A stretch of 10,342 nucleotides of DNA from Fimenecus sp051881355. Its GTDB lineage: Bacteria > Bacillota > Clostridia > Oscillospirales > Acutalibacteraceae. The stretch is taken from positions 1-10,342 of the forward strand of contig JBJEPS010000074.1 in NCBI GenBank assembly GCA_051881355.1. The letters run 5' to 3'. Position 1 is the stretch's first letter; every line of letters starts with the position of its first letter. The notes below the pieces were generated by a model. The model ran no database searches and was not told where the DNA came from. It saw only the letters and a list, made by a program, of their open reading frames with translations. Of this stretch, positions 1 to 5,976 are shown in pieces. Position numbers and translations under genes: made by a program.

Positions 1-992
1 TCGAGAACCTCGGGCTCATTTTCCGCCGCTCTGCCGCTTGCGATAAGTTCATCGGCAATTCGTTTATCCTCGGCACCTGTCAGGTGACCGTCATAGGTAA
101 ATGTGCGAACAATGGGAAGATTGTGTCTCTGCCCTACCTCGAAGTCGTTGGGGTCATGGGCAGGGGTAATTTTCACAACGCCTGTACCCTTTGTCATATC
201 CGCGTGTTCATCGCAAACAATGGGGATTTCCTTATTGAGCAAGGGCAATATGACATGACAGCCATGAAGATGCTTATATCTTTCGTCCTCTGCGTTAATG
301 GCAACCGCCGTATCACCGAGCATGGTTTCGGGACGGGTTGTGGCAAGTTCAAGCTGTTCGCCTGTTTCCTTAACGGTATAAAGCAGATGCCAGAAATTGC
401 CCTCTTTTTCTTCATATTCAACCTCTGCGTCGGATATGGAGGTATTACAGCAAGGGCACCAGTTTACCATACGGTTGCCCCTGTAAATCAAATCCTTTTC
501 ATAAAGACGGCAAAACACCTCGTTAACCGCTTTGTTACAGCCTTCGTCAAGCGTAAAACGCTCTCTGTCCCAATCGCAGGAAGAGCCCATTTTTTTGAGC
601 TGTTCAATAATTCTGCCGCCGTACTGCGCTTTCCAATCCCAAGCACGCTCCAAGAACTTTTCACGCCCCAAATCCTCTTTGGTAACGCCCTCTTTGCGCA
701 TGGTCTCCACGATTTTTGCCTCAGTGGCGATAGACGCATGGTCCGTGCCGGGAAGCCACAGAGTATCATACCCCGCCATACGGTGATAGCGGATTAAAAT
801 ATCCTGCAAAGTGTTGTCAAGCGCGTGCCCCATATGCAGTTGCCCCGTGATATTGGGGGGCGGAATCACGATGGTATATGTTTTTTTGCCTTCCTCACGC
901 TTAGCGTGGAAATATTTGTTGTCGAGCCAGGTTTTGTAAATCCTTTCCTCAACATTTTTGGGATTATACTGTTTTTCAAGTTCCTTGGACAT
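1..992 (-). CDS. valS: Valyl-tRNA synthetase, N-terminal part (runs off the left edge)
   Basis: Class I aminoacyl-tRNA synthetase that charges tRNA-Val with valine in the cytoplasm. About 330 codons are present of a family that is usually near 880 residues. The start is the ATG at 992, preceded by a GGAGG ribosome binding site five bases upstream. The translation begins MSKELEKQYNPKNVEERIYK. The signature region PPPNITGQLHMGHALDNTLQ has the HIGH-type motif as HMGH at residues 53-56. WLPGTDHASIATEA follows near residue 79. A CPCC cysteine cluster near residue 179, then TTRPETMLGDTAVA and GTGVVKITPAHDPNDFEVG, belong to the inserted CP1 editing domain that hydrolyses mischarged Thr-tRNA-Val. The KMSKS loop and anticodon-binding domain lie outside the window. 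Its leader is a T-box riboswitch, so expression should rise when tRNA-Val is uncharged. The HMGH form and the editing motifs favour ValS over IleS or LeuS, and the identification is firm. Confidence 0.97.
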   Translation of the reverse strand, partial: MSKELEKQYNPKNVEERIYKTWLDNKYFHAKREEGKKTYTIVIPPPNITGQLHMGHALDNTLQDILIRYHRMAGYDTLWLPGTDHASIATEAKIVETMRKEGVTKEDLGREKFLERAWDWKAQYGGRIIEQLKKMGSSCDWDRERFTLDEGCNKAVNEVFCRLYEKDLIYRGNRMVNWCPCCNTSISDAEVEYEEKEGNFWHLLYTVKETGEQLELATTRPETMLGDTAVAINAEDERYKHLHGCHVILPLLNKEIPIVCDEHADMTKGTGVVKITPAHDPNDFEVGQRHNLPIVRTFTYDGHLTGAEDKRIADELIASGRAAENEPEVL

Positions 993-1010
993 AAAATTCC
1001 TCCAATCTAA

Positions 1011-1040
1011 TAAAAAACACCCCATACAAACTGTATGAGG
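1011..1040 (-). terminator. Regulated intrinsic terminator of the valS T-box
   Basis: On the minus strand CCTCATACA (1040-1032) pairs with TGTATGGGG (1028-1020) around a three-base loop, giving nine pairs with one G-U, followed by a run of six T. It ends 19 bases before the valS start codon. Its position right after the T-box sequence marks it as the conditional attenuator of that riboswitch rather than a gene-end terminator. Confidence 0.9.
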
Positions 1041-1292
1041 CGAAAAAATCCGTGGTACCACTCAAATTGCCGTTTGATGAAACACCGTTCAAACGACCGC
1101 TTAAAGCCTTTAACACAGGCAACATGTTCTTGCTTACTTTGCGGGGAATGGACGCCCCCTGCCCTGTTCGGCAAGACCGCTCGGAAGCGACGCGGATTTT
1201 GCTCCCCTACCGCCTTTTCAGCAATCGGCGGCTCTCTTTAAGGGGATTTTTAAAATCTTACTCTTCGTCAAAGCGTTTTTCTTATGCAGTTT
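1011..1292 (-). ncRNA. T-box riboswitch leader of valS (valine specifier GUC)
   Basis: This untranslated leader fills the gap of more than 300 bases between comF and valS. Reading the minus strand, it has the T-box landmarks in order: GAAGAGUAA of the stem I base/E-loop (near 1265-1255), a stem GAUUUU/AAAAUC, a stem CCCCU/AGGGG, the AGAGAG bulge, and a distal GCCGCC/GGCGGU stem. The 3' side of the specifier loop reads CGC-GUC-G and is followed by CUUC, which pairs with the GAAG of the 5' side. GUC (1191-1189) is a valine codon in the expected place, with one purine before the helix. The conserved T-box GUGGUACCACGG is at 1062-1050. Its bulge UGGU matches the ACCA end expected for tRNA-Val with discriminator A. 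A terminator hairpin follows. By family knowledge, uncharged tRNA stabilises the antiterminator and permits valS transcription. The start end is set by the predicted transcription start. Confidence 0.93.
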
Positions 1293-1298
1293 CGATAT

Positions 1299-1327
1299 AG
1301 TATAGCGTTTTTTTGTCGGTTTGTCAA
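1299..1327 (-). promoter_or_regulatory. Housekeeping promoter of the valS T-box transcript
   Basis: On the minus strand the -35 box TTGACA (1327-1322) matches the consensus exactly. A 17-base spacer separates it from the -10 box TATACT (1304-1299). The predicted start of transcription is near 1292, just upstream of T-box stem I. The -35 box overlaps the end of comF and contains its TGA stop codon (1326-1324), so valS initiates its own transcript directly at the end of the comF gene. Confidence 0.88.
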
Positions 1328-2067
1328 CCGATTTCGTCCGCAGGGTGTTTTTCCTTTTCTTTGCGGCGCGTAATGGCAAAGGTCACGGCATACACTGCCT
1401 CTGCCCCACCGAGTTTCAGCATTTTGGCACATTCCGAAAGCGTTGCGCCTGTGGTTTTGATGTCATCGACCAGCAATATCGTTTTGCCCTGCACATTTTC
1501 GAGATTGCACGCTTCAAACACGCCGAACACATTGCCTGTGCGCGCACGGGCGGATAAAGCATGCTGACTTTCGGTTTCATAGAGCTTTTCGAGTAGCATG
1601 AAGCACGGCAAATCGAGTTCCTTTGAAAGCGCGCGTGCCAGTGTTTCGCCCGGATTCCATTCACGGGTGCGCAGTTGTTTTTTCGTAAATGGTACAAAGG
1701 CTATACTGTCAAACAAAATTTCCGCATATTCACGCCGCACCACCGCCGCTATATCGCGCGCAAAATCCGCCGCCAAAAAGTCCTTATTCTCGAATTTATA
1801 CCGATATACCGCCGTGCGAATGGCGTCCTCGTAATAAAACGGCGCGCAGACAGCTTTAAACTGCAATTTGTGTTGTTTGCAAATACAGTTTTCCTTTTGG
1901 TGACCGCAAAGCAGGCATATCGGCGCCGAAATGCGCGGCAAATGTTTCAAGCAATCGTCGCAAACCGTGTTTTTGGGCACGATCGGCACGCCGCAGTACA
2001 AACAGCGGCGCGGAAAGACCGCGCACAGCACACGGTCGCAAAGGTGTTTTACCGTTTCGCCGTTCAT
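1324..2067 (-). CDS. comF: ComF family phosphoribosyltransferase-like protein
   Basis: A 247-residue ComF/GntX-family protein. The N-terminus carries cysteine pairs C22-x2-C25, C36-x2-C39, C51-x2-C54 and C61-x-C63, fitting the metal-binding fingers of this family. The C-terminal half has the phosphoribosyltransferase fold, with the PRPP-binding signature ILLVDDIKTTGAT at residues 197-209. By family knowledge ComF is needed for natural transformation in Bacillus and relatives, where it acts in the cytoplasm with the ComFA helicase on incoming single-stranded DNA. No comFA is visible here, so a competence role is inferred only. The start ATG at 2067 overlaps the stop of the upstream regulator gene as ATGA, which implies translational coupling. 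The tail after the Rossmann-like core is charged (RRKEKEKHPADEIG). Full length for the family. Confidence 0.93.
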   Translation of the reverse strand: MNGETVKHLCDRVLCAVFPRRCLYCGVPIVPKNTVCDDCLKHLPRISAPICLLCGHQKENCICKQHKLQFKAVCAPFYYEDAIRTAVYRYKFENKDFLAADFARDIAAVVRREYAEILFDSIAFVPFTKKQLRTREWNPGETLARALSKELDLPCFMLLEKLYETESQHALSARARTGNVFGVFEACNLENVQGKTILLVDDIKTTGATLSECAKMLKLGGAEAVYAVTFAITRRKEKEKHPADEIG

Positions 2068-2312
2068 TGGATTTCCTGTTCCAGCGCATCAAATCCGGGG
2101 GTGGAGAAAAATTCACCCAAGGTGATGTCAAAACCGTCGCATATTTTTTTGATGGTTGCAATTTTCGGATTTTTACTTTTCCGATATACAATATTTTTGA
2201 CCGATGACGGCGGCAATCCCGAAATATCGGCAAGTTTGTTGACCGTGATGTCCCGTTCACCACATAAAGCCAAAATTCGATTGCGTATGGCAAGTAATAA
2301 TTCGGTATCCAT
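2064..2312 (-). CDS. Small Xre-family helix-turn-helix regulator upstream of comF
   Basis: An 82-residue single-domain DNA-binding protein of the Cro/C1 (HTH_3) type. The chosen ATG at 2312 has GGAGGTG six bases upstream; the longer reading frame back to 2363 lacks a comparable site. The five-helix HTH domain spans most of the protein. The helix-turn-helix itself lies at about residues 25-44 (NKLADISGLPPSSVKNIVYR), followed by TIKKICDGFDITLGEFF, the usual helix 4-5 segment. There is no sensor or peptidase domain, so it probably acts as a dimer that binds DNA without a large effector domain. Its stop overlaps the comF start by four bases (ATGA), so the two are made from one message. It could control its own operon or competence-related genes elsewhere. 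The targets are unknown, and a generic Xre regulator is all that the sequence supports. Confidence 0.88.
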   Translation of the reverse strand: MDTELLLAIRNRILALCGERDITVNKLADISGLPPSSVKNIVYRKSKNPKIATIKKICDGFDITLGEFFSTPGFDALEQEIQ

Positions 2313-2422
2313 AAGCACCTCCGCAGGAAAAGAGTATGTTTTTAGGATACCGAAAAAAGGCATAAATAATAGGCTATGCGTGCTACTATTCGTCTACACA
2401 TAGCCTGTTTTTATGTATATGC
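2313..2422. other. Intergenic region upstream of the xre-comF unit, with an 8-bp inverted repeat
   Basis: AGGCTATG (2371-2378) is the exact complement of CATAGCCT (2399-2406), with a 20-base loop, and GTTTTT follows on the plus strand. On the plus strand it could be a weak terminator, but no plus-strand gene ends here. On the minus strand it falls in the probable promoter or leader region of the xre-comF unit; TATTAT overlaps its end and is a possible -10 box, but I found no convincing -35 box at proper spacing. It may be an operator or a leftover terminator. No gene is seen in this stretch. Confidence 0.35.
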
Positions 2423-2452
2423 TTGTCATTCTGAGCGAAGCGAAGAATCTCA
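2423..2452 (+). repeat. Palindromic repeat, copy A (left-end type)
   Basis: Thirty bases beginning TTGTCATTCTGAGCGAAGCG. Inside it ATTCT pairs with AGAAT around GA-GC-GAA-GC-GA, an imperfect hairpin with a GA/GA internal mismatch. Copy C (2806-2836) is nearly identical and in the same orientation; copies B and D are inverted relatives. It lies three bases past the stop codon of the GIY-YIG gene. From memory, repeats starting GTCATTCTGAG are dispersed in many bacterial genomes; I could not check the host. Confidence 0.88.
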
Positions 2453-2454
2453 TT

Positions 2455-2736
2455 TCAAAGTATTGTTTCCCACAAATCTTCCCATTTCGGATTCGCCGTT
2501 TCTACCAAAGCATTCTTTTTCGCACGTGTCCAACCTTTCAACTGCTTTTCACGCTGAATTGCGTCACGGACATCCGGTGCGGATTCTACATACACTAATT
2601 TTGTCACATTATATTTTGCAGTAAAGCCATCTAACATATGATTTCGATGTTCATACACACGGCGTACAATATCATTCGTAACACCAATATACATCACCTT
2701 GTCGGTTTTGTTTGTTAAAATATAAACATAATACAT
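2455..2736 (-). CDS. GIY-YIG family nuclease, small stand-alone type
   Basis: A 93-residue protein of the short GIY-YIG/UvrC-like family (YhbQ/COG2827 group). The ATG at 2736 was chosen because AGAGGT sits seven bases upstream, and because the longer frame to 2799 would be translated from repeat B. Motifs in order: MYYVYILTN with the GIY equivalent VYI at residues 4-6, MYIGVTN with YIG at 16-18, the catalytic-type arginine in DIVRRVYEHR (R25/R26), the family glutamate in AIQREKQLKGW (E63), and W69. Known members cut DNA with one metal ion in a single small domain; the substrate of this group is poorly known. The gene is enclosed by inverted repeats, with 15 bases between its start and copy B and 2 bases between its stop and copy A. 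This suggests that gene and repeats form one unit. There is no visible DNA-binding domain beyond the catalytic module. All key residues look intact, so it is probably active. Confidence 0.92.
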   Translation of the reverse strand: MYYVYILTNKTDKVMYIGVTNDIVRRVYEHRNHMLDGFTAKYNVTKLVYVESAPDVRDAIQREKQLKGWTRAKKNALVETANPKWEDLWETIL

Positions 2737-2751
2737 ACAGATGACCTCTTT

Positions 2752-2783
2752 TGAGATCCTTCGCCTGTGGCTCAGGATGACAA
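2752..2783 (-). repeat. Palindromic repeat, copy B (right-end type)
   Basis: Inverted relative of copy A. Read on the minus strand it begins TTGTCATCCTGAGCCACAGG. ATCCT pairs with AGGAT around TC-GCC-TGT-GGC-TC, so the internal stem is three pairs rather than the two of the left-end type. It lies just upstream of the GIY-YIG start, and the over-extended reading frame of that gene passes through it. Copy D is almost the same sequence in the same orientation. Confidence 0.88.
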
Positions 2784-2805
2784 AATCTTTACTTTGCACT
2801 TTCCT

Positions 2806-2836
2806 TTGTCATTCTGAGAGAAGCGAAGAATCTCGG
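2806..2836 (+). repeat. Palindromic repeat, copy C (left-end type)
   Basis: Matches copy A except for a C-to-A change in the loop side (CTGAGAGAAG instead of CTGAGCGAAG) and the last base or two. It has the same ATTCT/AGAAT hairpin. It is separated from copy B by 22 bases and from its inverted partner D by 24 bases. Confidence 0.87.
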
Positions 2837-2860
2837 GCGGTAAAATGCAATTTCATCGTT

Positions 2861-2893
2861 CCGAGATCCTTCGCCTGCGGCTTAGGATGACAG
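2861..2893 (-). repeat. Palindromic repeat, copy D (right-end type)
   Basis: Read on the minus strand it begins CTGTCATCCTAAGCCGCAGG and keeps the right-end ATCCT/AGGAT hairpin with the three-pair inner stem. It differs from copy B at a few bases. It lies 20 bases beyond the stop codon of the alpha-mannosidase gene. Confidence 0.87.
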
Positions 2894-2913
2894 AATTCTA
2901 TTTTCCTGGTATT

Positions 2914-5900
2914 TCACCGTTCAAACTTCAGCGTGATGATTTCAAACGGTTTTACGGGCAAGGTGACGGTTCTGCCGTCGCTTGAAAGCTCGGTTTCCTC
3001 GTTTTCAAGTAAATCGCACAAATACACTTTTTGGAAATCAAAGCCTGCGGTCAGAGTAACCTCTGTGCGCTGATTGTATGCCTCATACAGCCGCGCGACC
3101 ACAGCGTCGTCGTGTTCTGCTTTTTTAACCGTTTCCATTATCACATTGTCACGGTTCATCGAGAGCATAGAATAGCTTTCGGGCAAGGTCCCGTTTTGCT
3201 TTCGCACCTTGCAGGCGGTAAGCGGCTGATTTAAAAGATATGCCTGCTGTACCGTACCCGCGGCGCGAAAATCACCCGCGTGCGGATACAAAGCATACGT
3301 AAAGGTATGGTGTCCGCGGTCGGCGGTTTCGTCGGGGTAAGTGCCGCACTTGAGCATCGTCAGGCTGATGACGCCATCGTGAATATCGTGCCCGTATTTA
3401 CAATCATTGAGCATCGAAACGCCGTAGCCGTATTCCGACAAATCAACAAACTTATGCGCGCAGACCTCAAACCGCGCGGCGTCCCAGCTTGTATTTTTAT
3501 GGGTAGGACGCTCCACCGTGCCGAACTGAATATCATAGGTTGCCTTGTCGGCGTTAATGTCCACAGGGAACGCGGTTTTTAAGATGAAATGGCTTTCTTG
3601 CCAGTCGATTTCCGTATCAAAATCCACACGGGCAATGTCATCATACAGCCAGATTTTCTGCACAATTTCGCTGTGCATAAAGGTTTTGCGCACCTCGACG
3701 CCCGCACGTGCGCCATCAGAAATGCATTTGATTTGCGCTTCGTCGCAAAGCTCCCAGGATTTGTCCGTGTAATAATTGCTGATTTCCCAGTTGTCATAAT
3801 CCCGCGGGAAATCCTCATATGCAGTCATCACATTGCCGCGCGCGCCTTTCTTTAAGACCTCGCGGTTGTTTCGCTTATCAAAAAGCCTTGTAAATGCACC
3901 GGTTTTGTCAAGCTCAATACGGAAAAAGGCATTTTCCAGGGCGTCTTTTGCGGTTTGCACCGCACCGCGCACCTGCGGCTCGGAAATCACTTTGTAGCCC
4001 TTTGCAGGAATATCCTCGACATAGACGCTTTTGCCGTTCAGGCGCACTGTGCCGCTCGCTTGAAAGGAAAGCGGATTGCACACCACCACGCCGCCGTCGG
4101 TACCGATATTGCCCACAATCTCAGCTACATTTTGTTTAATCACGCGGTCGCCTTTTCTCAGAATATCACGGTACTGCTCGGCAGAGACCGTATATACCTC
4201 GTGAATGGACGAACCGGGGATAATATCGTGAAACTGATTTAACAAAATCGTTTCCCAGCCGTTGTGTAAGGCTTCGACTGGGTACGGTGCCCCTGTCAGG
4301 ATATGGTTTAAGATTGCCGAGGTCTCCGCTTTCTCATATAAAAACTCACTTTTGCGGTTAAATCGCTTATTCTGTGCCTGCGAGGTATAGGTGCCGCGGT
4401 GATATTCGAGGTACAATTCCCCCTGCCAGTGCGGCGTTTTCGGATTGTCAAGCGCCTTTTGCCGCACGCGTGAAAGCAAACTGCCCGCAAATTCCATTTT
4501 GGCTTTGGGCACGCCCGTTACACCGTGTTTTAACAAATCGTAGTATTCCAAATCCTTTCGAACCGGACCGCCGCCGCCGTCCCCGTACCCGAAGGTCACA
4601 AGCACTTCATTGTTGAGGTCTTTTTGCTGATAACGGTCCCACGCGCCCATTACCTGGCAAGGATTTAATTTTGCATTATAGGTGACTTCCCGTGCAGGCT
4701 TCCTGCCACGGACGCGGTCTTGTGCGGTCATAAAGAATGTGAACACTTCCGTGCCGTCAATCCCCTGCCACCAAAAGGTGTCATAGGGCATTTGGTTGGT
4801 TTCATTCCAACCGATTTTAGATGTGACAAAACTCTCAACGCCGCTTTTCTTGAGAATTTGCGGCAATGCGGCGGAATACCCGAACACATCGGGCAGCCAA
4901 AGGACTTTGGAGTCCACGCCGAATTCCTCTTGAAAAAAGGTTTTGCCGTACAGGATTTGCCGCACCAAGCTTTCGCCCGAGGAGAGGTTGCAGTCCGCCT
5001 CAACCCACATGGCGCCCTCGACCTCCCAACGCCCTGCTTTGACCATTTCTTTGACCTCGGCGTACAGCTCGGGGGATTCTTCTTTTAGGTATTTATATAG
5101 TTGCGCTTGGCTCGACATAAATTTATATTCCGGGTACTTTTTCATCAGCGCCAAAACGGTAGAAAACGAACGAAGCACCTTTTCGCGTGTTTGGGCAAGC
5201 GTCCACAGCCACGCGACATCAATGTGCGTATGCCCGATGCAAATGGCATTTACGCCGCTTTGTCGACTCTCCTTGCCGTAAAACACCTCGTCCAAATACT
5301 GTTGGGCTTTGCGTACGCTCTCGCGGCTCTCTTCGGAATGGGGCACACGCATATCGAGCATATTTACAGCATTGACAATATGGGTTTTTGTGTCAATATA
5401 ATCCTTTTCCGCAGGGTCTTGCAGTAAAGTGGTTTCGTACGGCACTGCGAGGGAATAACAGAGCTTGCGCAGTTCCTCGTCATACACGCGCAACTGGGCG
5501 TTAAACTCCAAATACTGTGCCTCTTTGCCGCCGTATGCATATATGTAGATTTCATAATCGGATTTGGCGTTGTCGAGAAAAATTTCACGGTGGTTGACAT
5601 CTAACCCCTGCACCAAAACACCGTCCACATAGGCGATAAACTGCGGATTGATTGCGTCCCAACCGTCAATTTGCGTCGAAATCCGCAATTCCACATTGCG
5701 AGCACGCATGCTTTTCGGAATTTCAACGCGTTTATAAAACCACGCATGGCAATCCTTTTCGCCGCCCCAACGCTCGTGCCGTGCGAACGGACGAAAGCTC
5801 TTGTCAATCACGGGCAGAACATTTCCCGTTTTATAGCCGCAGGGCTTATAGAGGAAGCCGTCCAGCGGCACACATTCTTCGCAAGACGCCTTTCTTAACA

Positions 5901-5946
5901 TTTCGAGATAAACGCGCAGTCTGTCCTCATAAAAATCAGTTTGCAT
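2914..5946 (-). CDS. Glycoside hydrolase family 38 alpha-mannosidase
   Basis: A 1010-residue retaining, metal-dependent alpha-mannosidase. ATG at 5946 is chosen because AGAGGT lies about seven bases upstream; the in-frame ATG ten codons earlier lies over the -10 box of the promoter. No signal peptide is seen, so it is expected to act in the cytoplasm on imported mannosides or N-glycan fragments. Order: an N-terminal beta-rich ancillary domain (about 1-230); the catalytic barrel with GHTHIDVAWLW (metal ligands H241 and D243) and LWLPDVFGYSAALPQIL with the predicted nucleophile D353; a glycine-rich FGYGDGGGGP loop near 453; a helical segment; the NQFHDIIPGSSI motif with metal ligand H573; then C-terminal beta-sandwich domains. 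Length fits bacterial cytosolic GH38 enzymes. Promoter and inverted repeat upstream suggest dedicated repression, probably by substrate. No sugar transporter or regulator gene adjoins it. Linkage preference cannot be read from sequence. Confidence 0.96.
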   Translation of the reverse strand: MQTDFYEDRLRVYLEMLRKASCEECVPLDGFLYKPCGYKTGNVLPVIDKSFRPFARHERWGGEKDCHAWFYKRVEIPKSMRARNVELRISTQIDGWDAINPQFIAYVDGVLVQGLDVNHREIFLDNAKSDYEIYIYAYGGKEAQYLEFNAQLRVYDEELRKLCYSLAVPYETTLLQDPAEKDYIDTKTHIVNAVNMLDMRVPHSEESRESVRKAQQYLDEVFYGKESRQSGVNAICIGHTHIDVAWLWTLAQTREKVLRSFSTVLALMKKYPEYKFMSSQAQLYKYLKEESPELYAEVKEMVKAGRWEVEGAMWVEADCNLSSGESLVRQILYGKTFFQEEFGVDSKVLWLPDVFGYSAALPQILKKSGVESFVTSKIGWNETNQMPYDTFWWQGIDGTEVFTFFMTAQDRVRGRKPAREVTYNAKLNPCQVMGAWDRYQQKDLNNEVLVTFGYGDGGGGPVRKDLEYYDLLKHGVTGVPKAKMEFAGSLLSRVRQKALDNPKTPHWQGELYLEYHRGTYTSQAQNKRFNRKSEFLYEKAETSAILNHILTGAPYPVEALHNGWETILLNQFHDIIPGSSIHEVYTVSAEQYRDILRKGDRVIKQNVAEIVGNIGTDGGVVVCNPLSFQASGTVRLNGKSVYVEDIPAKGYKVISEPQVRGAVQTAKDALENAFFRIELDKTGAFTRLFDKRNNREVLKKGARGNVMTAYEDFPRDYDNWEISNYYTDKSWELCDEAQIKCISDGARAGVEVRKTFMHSEIVQKIWLYDDIARVDFDTEIDWQESHFILKTAFPVDINADKATYDIQFGTVERPTHKNTSWDAARFEVCAHKFVDLSEYGYGVSMLNDCKYGHDIHDGVISLTMLKCGTYPDETADRGHHTFTYALYPHAGDFRAAGTVQQAYLLNQPLTACKVRKQNGTLPESYSMLSMNRDNVIMETVKKAEHDDAVVARLYEAYNQRTEVTLTAGFDFQKVYLCDLLENEETELSSDGRTVTLPVKPFEIITLKFER

Positions 5947-5976
5947 AAAAGTACCTCTGTAAATGAATTTTGGCAT

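Larger units (their letters stand above)
2423..2783. mobile_element. Candidate repeat-bounded unit: inverted repeats A and B enclosing the GIY-YIG gene
   Basis: A 361-base block made of left-type repeat A, the GIY-YIG gene read toward A, and right-type repeat B. Apart from the repeats and the gene there are only 2 bases on one side and 15 on the other. The plan mirrors REP-associated tyrosine transposase (RAYT) loci, where a transposase gene is flanked by inverted REP hairpins, but the protein here is a GIY-YIG nuclease. No target-site duplication is evident at the outer edges. Mobility is inferred, not shown. The alternative is that the gene merely lies between independently inserted repeats. 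Confidence 0.5.
2806..2893. repeat. Empty inverted-repeat doublet C-D (REPIN/MITE-like)
   Basis: Copies C and D face each other around a 24-base centre, making an 88-base inverted-repeat structure with no gene. In plus-strand RNA the outer arms pair over about 12 positions with two G-U wobbles, and the inner arms pair at 12 of 13 positions. Read from the minus strand it lies directly after the alpha-mannosidase stop codon. It could therefore form a 3' hairpin that stabilises or ends that message, although no T-run follows it. Confidence 0.75.

Noticed and set aside
84..797. Plus-strand reading frame of 237 codons
   Set aside because: It lies opposite valS, whose minus-strand translation shows conserved synthetase motifs throughout. 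It has no ribosome binding site and no recognisable motif.
1675..2403. Plus-strand reading frame of 242 codons opposite comF and the Xre gene
   Set aside because: It is antisense to two genes with clear family motifs, shows no start signal, and its protein is rich in unusual basic and aromatic runs.
2423..2783. Target-site duplication around the GIY-YIG unit
   Set aside because: The bases just outside copies A and B (…ATATGC and AATCTT…) show no direct repeat, so no duplication can be claimed.
2737..2799. Longer N-terminus for the GIY-YIG protein
   Set aside because: The added residues are translated from repeat copy B and lack a ribosome binding site. The GIY-YIG fold begins at MYYVYI with AGAGGT properly placed upstream.
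2423..2893. CRISPR-like array of about 30-base repeats
   Set aside because: Four copies alternate in orientation with uneven spacing (299, 22 and 24 bases between them), and no cas genes are present. They are inverted palindromic repeats, not a direct-repeat array.
5947..5976. Ten-residue N-terminal extension of the alpha-mannosidase
   Set aside because: Its ATG at 5976 lies right next to the -10 box and would be upstream of or at the predicted transcription start. The ATG at 5946 has the ribosome binding site.
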